NCBI GenBank assembly: GCA_007570785.1 | Contig: ML664175.1 | Coordinates: 8,348,081 to 8,412,080, forward strand | Reading direction: 5' to 3' | Origin: Antilocapra americana | Taxonomy: Eukaryota; Chordata; Mammalia; Artiodactyla; Antilocapridae | Length of the DNA: 64,000 bases | Shown: positions 22,165-32,655 of the stretch, piece by piece | Layout: every line of letters begins with the position of its first letter | Position numbering within the stretch: the stretch's first letter is position 1 | Notes under the pieces: generated by a model | Told to the model about the DNA's origin: nothing | Databases searched by the model: none | The model's input: the letters and a program-made list of their open reading frames with translations, nothing else | Made by a program: the position numbers and the translations under genes

Positions 22165-22690
22165 TTTCTTGATTAGAGGTATCAAAGCAGAAGTTGCATA
22201 ATCAAACTTAAACAGGTAAGGAAACTTCATCCAAGGCTATGTCAATGATAGAAAGAATGTAGTGTGAACTCAAGCCTGCTGAAACAAAGGGCAGGAAGAT
22301 TTTTAAATCCTGAGGTGAGCCAGCAGAAGAATACTAGAGGACCTCAGGAAGGAGGTCAACCAACGGGATGTGCCCAACACATTCAGTTATCTCTGAGTTT
22401 GCAATTGGCTTCTCTGTGACTGGCCCATTCTGGGCTTCCCTTCCACAGAGATGGGGGGTAGGGACACTGTCTCTCTTGATGTTTCTGTTTCAAAGGCTGA
22501 CCCCCCAGGGCCTTAAGAAAGACATCTTTAGCTTACAAAACTACCAAGAGGCTTTTAAAGAACACTTACATCTCAAAGGCACAGAGGCAGAATTTACAAT
22601 GAGAAGTTTCAAAAGCCTAAGTTTAGTCAAGGTAAGGGAACATCACAGCCGTCTTGGTCGGAGTTTACCAGCCCTTCAGTTTCTGATTGA
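22165..22690. other. Unnamed insertion within the old L1 (LTR suspected)
   Basis: About 525 bp separate two L1 blocks. The words aaggaaacttcatccaaggc, tgaactcaagcctgctgaaa and aaggaggtcaaccaacggg are LTR-like in style, but I cannot assign the family, and the termini are not clear. Confidence 0.4.
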
Positions 22691-22877
22691 GGATTGCTTG
22701 CTCTTATTTTGTTTCCTGAACTGCTAGTACTATTTGTAAGAGTTCTTTATATATTCTGGATGCTATTCTTTAATCTGTTTATGCATTACATATCTCTCAA
22801 CTTGTGGTTTCTCCTTTGATTTTCTTTATAATATCATTTGATAAAAAGTAGTTTTCAATTTTGATGTATTAATAGCT

Positions 22878-23196
22878 CAAGTCAAGTGAAGTGAAGGTCA
22901 GTCATGTCTGACTCTTTGCAACCCCATGGACTATACAGTCCATGGAATTCTCCAGGCCAGAATACTGGAGTGGGTAGCCTTTCCCTTCCCCAGGGGATCT
23001 TCCCAACCCAGAGATCGAACCCAGGTCCCCCACATTACAGGCAGATTCTTTACCAGCTAAGCCACAAGGGAAGCCCAAGAATACTGGAGTGGGTAGCCTA
23101 TCCCTTCTCCAGTGGATCTTTCCAACCCAGGAATCAAACTGGGGTCTCCTTCATTGCAGGTGAATTCGTTACCAACTGAGCTATCAGGGAAGCCCA
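22878..23196 (-). mobile_element. Bov-A2 dimeric SINE, antisense, 10-bp TSD
   Basis: Two antisense units in tandem, each ending in agggaagccc (about 23065-23075 and 23186-23195) and each with aagaatactggagtgggtagcc or its equivalent. This is the head-to-tail dimer that defines Bov-A2. The diagnostic ggactatacagtccatggaat is at about 22929-22949. TSD ATTAATAGCT at 22868-22877 and 23197-23206 is perfect. Confidence 0.95.
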
Positions 23197-23260
23197 ATTA
23201 ATAGCTAAAGTTATCCAATATTTTCCTCTCTGAGCTTTATTTTTGTGTGTTAAGAAACCC

Positions 23261-23346
23261 ATGGTGATATCATGTCATTGTATGGCAAAACCAATACAAA
23301 AAATAAAATAAAATAAAAATGATAAAAGTAAAAAAAAAAAGAAAGA
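23261..23346 (+). mobile_element. Ultra-short L1 3' tail with 9-bp TSD
   Basis: Only the last ~45 bp of the ruminant L1 (tcatgtcattgtatggcaaa, ccaatac) plus an A-rich tail of AAAAT units. AAGAAACCC flanks it at 23252-23260 and 23347-23355. Confidence 0.9.
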
Positions 23347-23477
23347 AAGAAACCCTCTCCTATCCTCAAGTCATAAAAATAATCTATTTTACTCTAAATT
23401 CTGCTTTCCAAATTCAGATCACCTACTGATGATGTCTGGTATATATGCCTTTGGAATACACTTATAACAAACAAATT

Positions 23478-23690
23478 TCCAGTGGCACTAGAGGTAAAGA
23501 ACCAGACTGCCAATGCAAGAGACAAGAGTCGCAGGTTCGATCCTTGGGTCAGGAAAATCCCCTGGAGAGGGGTGTGGCAACCTACTCCAGTATTCTTGCC
23601 TGGAGAATCCCCTAGACAGAGGAGCCTGATGGGCTACAGTTCAAAGGGTCGCAAAGAGTAGGACACAACTAAAGTGACTTAGTACACATG
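23478..23690 (+). mobile_element. Bov-tA SINE, sense
   Basis: tttccagtggcactagaggt, B-box region caggttcgatccttgggtc, cctactccagtattcttgcc, and tail gggtcgcaaagagtagg. Complete, moderately diverged. Confidence 0.92.
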
Positions 23691-25309
23691 CAGGTTTATT
23701 CACTGATTTATTAAACCCCATCAATCTATTTTTCTCTATATACACCAAGGTTTAAACTTATCACAAGGTTTAAGCTGAAATAAACAAATCTTGATATGTC
23801 ATAGGTCAATGAGATATCCCAGCTTCCTCCCCAGCTTCCCTCCCCAATTTTCTTGGCTTCAACTGTGTTTTAGATGATTACTTTGTTCTTATCTTTAAAA
23901 TATTTCAAGAACACATTGAGATTTATTTCACTACTTTGGGGAACATAATTCAATCAAAAATTATTTTGGTAGAGAACAATGTCCTATGTGTACAAGTGCA
24001 ATGGAGGACAGGAGTGGAATAACAGGAAAAGATACTGAGAATACCCATGGTCCATCTCATCTACACTAACACATTGACAAGTCTGACCCTTGATTGAACA
24101 AGTCTGATCCAGGCCCTTCAGCATATTCCCATCTTTCCATGCTCAGTGCACACCTGATTCTTTCTTTTCTGTATTCCTGTGCACATTTTTGGAAAGATCC
24201 TCTCAAAAAAAAAAAAGAGAGAGAGAAATAAAGAAAGAAAAAGGCTTTAATATGTATCACTGAAATTCAGCAACTCAGGAAAAGACTAGAGCTAGGGAAG
24301 GAATTCTGGATTGTGACTATTTCCTTAGACATAGACTCTCGGGCATCTAATTCACCCATTAAAAAAAGACAAAATAAAACCTAACCTTTCCAAAAGGTTT
24401 TTTTCATTAAACTACACCAGCTACTCTTTTATCCTTCACCACTAGTAATCTTGCAATACTATGCCACTGCCTGAGAGGAAATAAAAAGATGCAAAAATCA
24501 TCGTAATAATTGCAACATTCTTCATAGCATCAGTTTCTGAAAGTTTCCTCTCTTGGCATGCACAAGTCTGGCAGCAGAAACTGATGAATTAATTATAGGC
24601 ATTCAAAACCTTTAGTCCTCTTTTAGAAAAGGTGAGGTGAGGGGCAAATTCAGCCACTGTTAAACAATAAACTTTCCTTGAATGACCATACAATCGCAGT
24701 AAATATCAGATCACTGCAAGGTTATTTTGACAGCCCTCTGGCTTTTATACATTAATGTCCCTTCCCCTGCCTTGGGTTCTATTTCCCTAAACACATTAGC
24801 CCTTTATTTTAATAAAACCATATAAACTGTGGGTTATACTTTTAAAGCAACATATACAAGCATTAGCTCTGATAAGGTGTTTCAAATGCTACTTGCAGCA
24901 TGGTGCAATTGCTAGGCCATAACTAGCCTCATTTTCTATTCAGATTATTTTTTTCTCCCTCTCTAGGGAATAAATGGAATACCATAAAGCTCCCTACAAG
25001 GCAAAGATGATATGATCAACTTTTGCTAGCTCATAATGCAATTTTCCACCACAACATTATAAATTAATAGGATTCCTTTAACTCTCAGAGCTGGCTCCTG
25101 GAGTACTGAGAATCCCTCTGAGCTACTCTTGAGCCAGTCTTTGAAACTTTCATTATGAAACTCAAAACTTCAGATGACATCACTCCTAACATCCTACTGC
25201 TTATGTGTCTAGTAAATAATTACCAAGAGTGCTTTCCTCTTTGTTAAAAATGGAATGGACACCCTCTTTGTCACCCCTCAATTCCACCTCCAGGGTTGTA
25301 TACAAGGGA
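23691..25309. other. Repeat-poor single-copy sequence; candidate conserved non-coding interval 24500-25100
   Basis: No young repeat. 24500-25100 is A/T-rich but complex, with homeodomain-type cores (gatgaattaattatagg near 24582-24598; attataaattaatagg near 25056-25071). This is typical of gene-desert regulatory DNA, but conservation cannot be judged from one sequence. Confidence 0.4.
24204..24242. repeat. Purine-only low-complexity tract
   Basis: A-run of 12 followed by (GA)n, then aaataaagaaagaaaaagg. Confidence 0.85.
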
Positions 25310-25548
25310 AATAGCAGATGGATTAAGAGCAGGGACTCAAGCCAAACTCCTTGACCTAAAATCTTCACTTTGTCATTTACAAAATGTTTCACTTTGTATA
25401 ACTTACTTAACTTCTCTATGCATCAGTTTCCACATCAGTAAAATGGAGATAATAGTAATAACTACCTCCTAGGTTTACAATAGGAATTAATACTTTAGTA
25501 TATATAAAGTAAATAGACAGATACTGGCATATAGTACCCTGTAGATAA
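25310..25548 (+). mobile_element. MIR SINE, sense
   Basis: ggattaagagcagggactca, acttacttaacttctctatg, catcagtttccacatcagta and aaatggagataatagtaata follow the MIR consensus order (tRNA-derived head, central core). Ancient tRNA-related SINE common to mammals. Confidence 0.88.
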
Positions 25549-26184
25549 GAGCATGCAGTTATTTAATAAGGATAAACACATTCTTCAAAGCATTATTTGA
25601 GAGCAAACATCCTTTAAAAACAATCTAGATTCCCACTGATTATCATTTAGTTAAATCAATAGCGTACTACTGAGAAATCCTTAAAAATGATGAAGCAGAA
25701 CCATATCACTTTAAGAAAGTCTGGCAGCATGGTGTTCATACCAAGGCAATAAAGGAAGATGGACTCTTTAAAAGTATATTGACCAACTGGGAAAAATCAG
25801 ACTCTCAGCATGGATGGTGATACTCCAGAGTATAGTTTTACTTACTCTGGAATAGGAGTGAAAGAAATTCAGACATTAAAGACTCAAAGTTATCTCCCAT
25901 GTACATTTTCTAACAAAATCACTTGAGGATGCATTCTAGCCAACATAGTAAGAATTTTAGAACAAAGGAAAACATGGTATTTAAAAAGCTGTGAAACAAA
26001 CCAAAAGCAGGGAGAAGGCTGAAAACATCACAGATCTTAGGAAAAAACTGAACTGCAGACCTAGAAGAAGTCAAAACATTCCTAGAATCAAGTCTTTAAG
26101 GAAGTAGCTTTAACAAATTTCTCACTTAAGATTTAACAATAGCCTTTCAAAAGGCACAAAAATTTAAATAAAAAACTGAAGGTG
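25549..26184. other. Unassigned sequence
   Basis: Nothing recognised. Confidence 0.5.
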
Positions 26185-26538
26185 GGGCTTCCCTGGTTGT
26201 CCAGTGGTTAGGAATCTGCCATGCAATTCAAGGGACACTGGTTCAATCCCTGTTCCAGGGAGATCCCACACGCCCAGGAGCAAATAAGCCTGTGTACCAC
26301 AACTATTGAGCCTGTGCTCTAGAGCCCTCAAGTCACAACTACTGAGCCCACACACCACAATTACTGAAGCCCATGTGTCTAGAGCCTGTGCTTCACAACA
26401 AGAGAAGCCACCTCAATGAGAAGTCCATGCACAGCAATGAAGAGTAGCCCCCACTCATTGCAACTAGAGAAATCCCACATGTAGCAATGAAGACTCACCA
26501 CGGTCAAAAAATAAACAAATAAATCTTTAAAAAAAAAA
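26185..26538 (+). mobile_element. CHR-type SINE, sense, full length
   Basis: gggcttccctggttgtccag, tggttaggaatctgccatgc, ttcaatccctgttccagg, then the long CHR body (repeated cacaactactgagccca-type phrases at 26300-26400) and a final A-rich tail (aaataaatctttaaaaaaaa). About 350 bp, as expected. Confidence 0.92.
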
Positions 26539-27345
26539 CAACCCTCAATGGGGACAAAAAGCCAAACAAAAAGTTTATGGTGGTCAACATATAAAGCAAA
26601 CTAAAATGTAACAAGATCTTTAAAACAAGTGAAGGCATGTAAAACAAGATCATTCTTCTACCTTTATGCTTAGGATTCTTCTATAAGCAGCAGACCTTCA
26701 GTCACCTCAGAGTCTACATTTTCATTAGCCTCATATCACACTTCTATTTCAGAGTGAGTAACTATACTGAGTTATCATGTTTATTGATCTTCAGGTTTTA
26801 GAATAAACATATGGACAAACACTTCATTATGGTTGCAAAATGTTAAGCACAAAATGCATCTTGTCTTTTCTTGGCCAAATGGTGTATTTGTATGAATTAC
26901 ACAATTGTATCCCCTCTGTAAGACACTTTACTGCAGTAAGTATGTGAAATATGATCAGGAAACAGTGCCTCTTGGAGTTGTCCATGAAACTATCAACTGT
27001 GGCCCTGGATAAATTAACACAACTCAGAGAGTAAAAGCCAAAAAGGGAAGATTGCTAGAAATGCACATTTATGCATCTTACCTACAAGTGACTCAAGACA
27101 TATATTTAAGTTTATTGTCCAATAAAACTATACTTCAGTTTACTATTTATAGTTATTAAGCAAGTGAAAGAAGCATCTTTTTTACTAAAATTTGTAAATT
27201 GGAGGAGAGACGGCTATTACTGTCTTTGAGCTAAATTTATTTTCTAGTGTTTGGATCCACTGATAAATCTACAACAGGTTATTATTTGGAGTTATGAAAG
27301 TAGCTATCCCACAAGAATAAAGAAGAGAATTGGTCAAAAACTTCT
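26539..27345. other. Unassigned A/T-rich sequence
   Basis: Nothing recognised. Confidence 0.5.
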
Positions 27346-27349
27346 ACAT

Positions 27350-27504
27350 GGGGACTTCCCTGGTGATTCATTGTCTAAGACTCTGTGCTCCCAATGGAGG
27401 AGGCTGGAGTTTGATCCCTGGTCCGAGAACTAGATCCCACGTACTGCAACTACAGATCCCACATGGTGCAACTAAGACCCAGTGCAACCAAATAAATAAA
27501 TCCA
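27350..27504 (+). mobile_element. CHR-type SINE, sense, short form
   Basis: gggacttccctggtgattca, ggagtttgatccctggtcc, gatcccacatggtgcaacta and an AAAT-rich tail (aaataaataaatcc). acttctacatg before and actcctgcatg after (9 of 11 identical) look like a diverged TSD. Confidence 0.88.
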
Positions 27505-27627
27505 TATGTTTTTAAAATACTCCTGCATGTAGCAAGAGTGATGAAGAGATGGTATTGGGTAAAACACTACCTTTTTATTTCTTATCATTAAATACTGTTT
27601 TATCATGCATTTAGATTATTTTTAAAC

Positions 27628-27837
27628 AGTTGGCCCTTGAACAACGCAAAGGTGAGGGGCACCAAGACCCCATACAGGCAAAAATCTATATGTAGCTTAT
27701 GGTTGACCCTACATATCCACAATTATGTATCTGCAGATTCAACCAACTGCAGATCCTGAACTTGTTTAGTGAAAAAGTTCTGCATGTAAGGGAACTCAGG
27801 CAGTTCAACCCTTTGCTTTTCAAGAGTCAACTGTCAT
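27628..27837. mobile_element. Tigger-type DNA transposon, both termini present
   Basis: Left end cagttggcccttgaacaac and right end ttcaagagtcaactg are inverted copies of each other (about 13 of 15 positions). The internal words ctgcagattcaaccaactgc are typical. Non-autonomous. Confidence 0.75.
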
Positions 27838-29424
27838 TTTAAATAAGGATTCTGCACATTTATGAACATACATATATGTATAGTATATACACAATTTTAT
27901 AAAGACTATATCAACCATTACTTTTATTCATCTCTGGACTGTGAATTAAATAACTTATTTTATTCTGGCTTTTGCCTATTTTCCATTTTTCCCAATAGTC
28001 TTGTAAAGTAGGTCATTTTATAAGTCACCATCATCACAAATTGAAATACTCTCATTTTAAGAAATTGATAGTGAACTCTCACACCCCTTCCCTCTGTATT
28101 ATCTCCCTGCTTTTCTTCCCAATGGAACTACAGCTTGTACATGAACCAAACCAATGCCTTGTGCCCACTGTACCAGAACAGACTTCAGCACTGTACCTTA
28201 TACAAGTTGACAGTGGAAGGCCAGAAAATGTCATTGTTAAAGTGTTTAATCTGTATCTATAATGTATCACTTCATAGTGGGATAAGATTGCATTTTGCCA
28301 AGTAAACATACTCTTCTCTTACTAGTGGATCTGTATGGAAACAGTACTCTGAAGAAAAAGTACAACTTGTTAATTTTTTTATACAACAAAAATACAGGAC
28401 TCATCAGATGCCAACATCATGAGAGCATATTCAGTATTTACAATTAATTTCTCCTTATTTTTCAGAGGATCTACAAAGGTATTTTCCATATAAAGGCACT
28501 AAGTTGTCATTAAATTTGAAAAATGAACAAGTAACTGAGATAATGAAAAACCCAAAAGCCAAAATTGAGTATTCCTCATGTCTGGGCAAATATATTTGTA
28601 CTCTGTGGCTGCAGAAACTAAAAAGACCTGCTCATTTTGCAATGGCCATCTTTTCATTTTTTCACCAGGAAAATTTCCACCATGAATGTGTTCAAAGAAA
28701 CCTAGCCTAGCCCAAAGTTCAACTATGACTCTAAATGAACAGCTAGGAACTGTCTTGGCATCTCTTAGGCACCCACAGTACCATATACTCTTACACTAGG
28801 TGCTATATAGAGAATATTTCTTATTAAAATACACAAGATGCCTTGTGTTTCCTCTAGAGAATTACAATTCTGTTTGGAAAAGCATCAGAAACATATAAAG
28901 CGTGAGAAAATTAGGCCCCAACAAATGAACACATCAAAGAGAACAGATTGCAAATGAATTTGTTGCATGACAAGGGTACACTGATAGAGCAATGAGCCAC
29001 AGGGGTGAACTCCCGTGTCTCAGAGGCAACTCAGGAAAACAGTTAATGGAGAGCATCTCGTTACAGATTCTGGAAGCAAAGTCAAAGGTTCTATAAACAA
29101 TAATCAAGTGAGACCATTGCATTTCATTCCCAAGGATCCTCTTCACAAATTGTCCCATAGCCAAAGGGAACTCAAGCCACCGAAGAAACAATTTTGATGC
29201 TGAAATACTCCCAAGTCCTCTCTATAGAACTGCACTCCTCACTGCCACCAACCTGGCTCCCAAGGAGCCTATGGGGAGTACAGACCTTCAGCAGAACCAG
29301 ACATTCAATCAATGGCTGAAGAGTACAGGGGGACGGGATAGGGATGTTAATTTATATTTATGACATGTTTCTACTTATATTCATTTCACCTTAAAAATCA
29401 CCTATAAGAAAGCTAACTTTAGCT
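27838..29424. other. 1.6 kb unassigned sequence
   Basis: No repeat, exon or RNA gene recognised. Frames at 28041-28262 and 28504-28710 lack any support beyond being open. Confidence 0.5.
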
Positions 29425-29556
29425 CATTTTACACATAAAGAATCAGAGTTTCAGATTAAAAAACCTGTTTAATGACACATCTAGGAAGTGGTGGTACTAG
29501 AAATCTAGCTTCGAGACCTATATCCTTTTTCACTGCATCACACTCCTTGACTTACG
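29425..29556 (-). mobile_element. MIR SINE, antisense
   Basis: agctcattttacacataaag, atctaggaagtggtggtact and agaaatctagcttcgagacc follow the reverse MIR order; ends eroded. Confidence 0.65.
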
Positions 29557-29926
29557 GTAAAGAGCCTTCACCCTGGGAGTTTGGGGTAGGTGCCCACCAT
29601 CCTCATAACTGGCCATGTTTCTTTGACTCTAAAGAACCTTACCCTCAACTGGCAGGAAACTGCAACTACACACCATAGAAAGATGGAATTCAGCAGGAGA
29701 ACTTTGTGGAAACAAACACTGGCTCCCTTACACCAGGATATCCAAGTCACTGGAAGTCAGTTAACTCTCAGTCTCACTTTCCATCTTTAACATGAAGGAA
29801 CCGGATTTGATCACCACCTCCTGACTCTGCACTTGTCCTTTGTATTAGTAAGTCTCAAGTGTGATGATCAAATACTGGGCATTGATGGAAGAAAACTTCA
29901 AAATGTTCTCTCTGTTTGTCCCTGTG
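29557..29926. other. Unassigned sequence
   Basis: Nothing recognised. Confidence 0.5.
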
Positions 29927-29938
29927 CTTACTGGAACT

Positions 29939-31406
29939 TTGGGATTGGAATGAAAACTGACCTTTTCCAGTCCTGTGGCCACGGCTGAGTTTTCCAAATT
30001 TACTGGCATATGAGTGCAGCACTTTCACAGCATCATCTTTCAGGATTTGAAATAGCTCAAATGGAAAAGGTCAGTTTTCATTCCAATCCCAAAAAAAGGC
30101 AATGCCAAAGAATACTCAAACTACTGCACAATTGCACTCATCTCACATGCTAGTAAAGTAATGCTCAAAATCCTCCAAGCCAGGCTTCAGCAATACTTGA
30201 ACCATGAACTTCCAGATGTTCAAGCTGGTTTTAGAAAAGGCAGAGGAACCAGAGGTCAAATTGCCAATATCTGCTGGATCATCGAAAAAGAGAGTTCCAG
30301 AAAAACATCTATTTCTGCTTTATTGCCTATGCCAAAACCTTTGACTGTGTGGATCACAATAAACTGTGAAAAATTCTGAAAGAGATGGGAATACCAGACC
30401 ACCTGACCTGCCTCTTGAGAAACCTGTTTGCAGGTCAGGAAGCAACAGTTAGAACTGGACATGGAACAACAGACTGATTCCAAATAGGAAAAGGAGTATG
30501 TCAAGGCTGTATATTGTCACTGTGCTTATTTAACTTCTATGCAGAGTACATCGTGAGAAACGCTGGGCTGGAGGAAGCACAAGCTGGAATCAAGATTGCT
30601 GGGAGAAATATCAATAACCTCAGATATGTAGATGACACCACCCTTCTGGCAGAAAGTGAAGAACAAGTAAAGAGTCTCTTGATGAAAGTCAAAGAGGAGA
30701 GTGAAGAAGTTGGCTTAAATCTCAACATTCAGAAAACTAAGATCATGGCAACCAGTCCCATCACTTCATGGGAAATGGATGGGGAAACAGTCGAAACAGA
30801 GGCTGACTTTATTTTTCTGGGCTCCCAAATCACTGCAGATGGTGATTTCAACCATGAAATTAAAAGATGCTTATTCCCTGGAAGGAAAGTTATGACCAAC
30901 CTAGACAGCATATTAAAAAGCAGAGACATTACTTTACCAACAAAGGCCTGTCTACTCAAGGCTATGGTTTTTCCACTGGTCATGTATGGGTGTGAGAGTT
31001 GGACTATAAAGAAAGCTGAGCACCAAAGAACTGATGCTTCTGAAGTGTGGTATTGCAGAAGACTCTTGAGAGTCCCTTGGATTGCAAGGAGATCCAACCA
31101 GTTCATCCTAAAGGAGATCACTCCTGGGTGTTCATTGGAAGGACTGATGTTGAAGCTGAAACTCCAATACTTTGGCCACCTGATGCAAAGAGCTGACTCA
31201 TTGGAAAAGACCCTGATGCTGGGAAAGATTGAGGACAGAAGAAGAAGGGGACAACAGAGGATGAGATGGTTGGATGGCATCACCAACTCGATGGACATGG
31301 GGTTGGGTGGACTCTAGGAGTTGGTGATGGAGAGGGAGGCCTGGCGTGCTGCGGTTCATGGGGTCACAAAGAGTTGGACACGGCTGAGCAACTGAACTGA
31401 ACTGAA
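29939..31406 (+). mobile_element. BovB LINE with inverted 5' segment (twin-primed), 12-bp TSD
   Basis: 29939-30062 is antisense BovB; 30063-31406 is sense BovB to the true 3' end with ACTGAA tail units. The two arms overlap by 28 bp of the same element sequence (29940-29967 is the exact reverse complement of 30063-30090). TSD CTTACTGGAACT at 29927-29938 and 31407-31418 is perfect and encloses both arms, so they arrived in one event. Confidence 0.96.
30514..31317 (+). pseudogene. BovB reverse transcriptase, C-terminal half, open but partial
   Basis: A 267-residue frame, the longest BovB frame here. It holds the RT catalytic box as YVDD (residues 38-41, in NNLRYVDDTTLLAESEEQ; other copies have YADD), then LNIQKTKIMAT, FLGSQITADGDFNHEIKR and the C-terminal [11 protein letters not shown] and [13 protein letters not shown] blocks. 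It ends at a TAG that replaces a sense codon. Upstream, the RT N-terminal part (30161-30379, LPDVQAGFRKGRGTRGQIA) is in another frame, and the endonuclease is absent. The ATG is internal to the family's protein. Not functional as an autonomous element. Confidence 0.88.
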
Positions 31407-31599
31407 CTTACTGGAACTGATCCTGAAACATAAGTCAAGCATCAAGTAGCCAAAGCATGAATGAGTGAAGGTCAAAATAAACTGAATTCCATAAGCAGCA
31501 CTAAGACTTAACTTGGAAAGGAAACTGAAAAACATTTAGGCACCTTAATATGCAAGCAATATGTCATACAATGAAGTTAATCAGATATTAGTAAATACA

Positions 31600-32010
31600 G
31601 AGGTTTCCCCTTGCCCTACCCCCCTGCTTGATATTTATTCTAGAATAGCTCATAGACCTCAAGTGTTTCCCCTCTCTCCCCACAGCTACAGGTTTTGTTA
31701 CAAAGGATACCTTTCAAGGACTGAGCAGTTACATGTTTCAAAAGCTAAGTTAATAGTTCTTCTCACCTATGGGAGACAGTGGGGATGGTCCTTAGAATTT
31801 GAAACTTCTACTACATTGAGTTTCTAGTTATTCAGGCTAATTCTTGTTTAAATGCAGGGGGTTCAGGATAAAGGCCAGCAGGGATGAAGGTTAAGAGAGA
31901 ATGGAGCGAGTGTGTTTATGATGGACACCATGGGCTGAGATCTATATAAGAGGCTACCTACTAGCAAATAAAAAGATTCTACTCTTGTTCTTCCATGCGC
32001 ATGGCTTAAA
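31600..32010 (+). mobile_element. Possible ruminant ERV LTR
   Basis: A pyrimidine-rich stretch (gtttcccctctctccccaca, about 31663-31682), a TATA-like tctatataagagg (31940-31952) and AATAAA (31967-31972) about 20 bases apart give LTR-like architecture. Edges and TSD are not visible. A perfect 12-bp palindrome ccatgcgcatgg follows at 31993-32004. Confidence 0.45.
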
Positions 32011-32089
32011 GTGAGCTGTAAGCAGAGGACAACAGCAAGGAAGAGAGAGGGAACATTGCTGTGCAGTAGGGAGAGAGATGAACAGGATC

Positions 32090-32250
32090 AGCCTGGAAAC
32101 TGGGATTCCCAGGCACTACCCAAGTTCCATCGTGGGCTGTTTTTGTGACCTTGGCCAAGTTATTAATAGTTCATCTCCCTAGGTCTTAATTCTCCCATAT
32201 AGAAAATCATATAAAGAGCTTCATGCTGACATTTAAAGTTCTATAAACTA
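32090..32250 (+). mobile_element. MIR SINE, sense, eroded
   Basis: tgaccttggccaagttatta and atctccctaggtcttaattc follow the MIR core order (ccttgggcaagttac, then cctcagtttcc). Confidence 0.6.
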
Positions 32251-32583
32251 TAAGAAATGAAAAAAAAATGTTAGGCCAACTCATTCATTTTTATGTACCT
32301 CCAAATGTCAGTCACTCTTTCTTCCCTTGTCCCCTAAGGGTCCCAGATGACCAGTCAGCTTTCTTATTGCTTCCAGCACTATCATTCTCAAACATTATTT
32401 AAGATTTCTCTGTCCCCAGACTGGCTACAGAGCAACATCTTCACTCTGCACTAATCTTCCTGTTATCTAAAAAGCATTCCAGTCTTTTATTTTTACTGTT
32501 ATTACAGGAACTAAATACCCACTCACAAAAGTTTCGGTGTAAACGCCCGTTACTCCTTTCAGAAATCGTATCTGTATATCCCA

Positions 32584-32655
32584 GTTGTTGTTCCGGAGCT
32601 TTGCAACCCCATGGACTGCAGCAAGCCAGGCTTCCTGGTCCTTCACTATCTCCTT
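32584..32655 (-). mobile_element. Short BovB 3' fragment, antisense
   Basis: ttgcaaccccatggactgca, gcaagccaggcttcctg and gtccttcactatctcct are BovB 3' terminus wording. About 70 bp, no clear TSD. Confidence 0.75.

Larger units (their letters stand above)
20650..22880 (-). mobile_element. Old L1, antisense, host to several younger insertions
   Basis: Blocks: 20650-20816 and 20883-21238 (3' UTR and ORF2 end: gtattctattttatagttat, ctgatagacaactaggttct), about 21988-22150 (gattgtcagattgtacccc, ctgatggctgtgagatgg) and about 22690-22867 (gttctttatatattctggatgc). Interrupted by a micro-BovB, an LTR with a Bov-tA, and a further unnamed segment. Reading resumes in register across each interruption. 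Confidence 0.75.

Noticed and set aside
22868..23206. CRISPR-like repeat-spacer pattern
   Set aside because: Two SINE monomers of a dimer plus TSD; eukaryotic context and no regular spacing.
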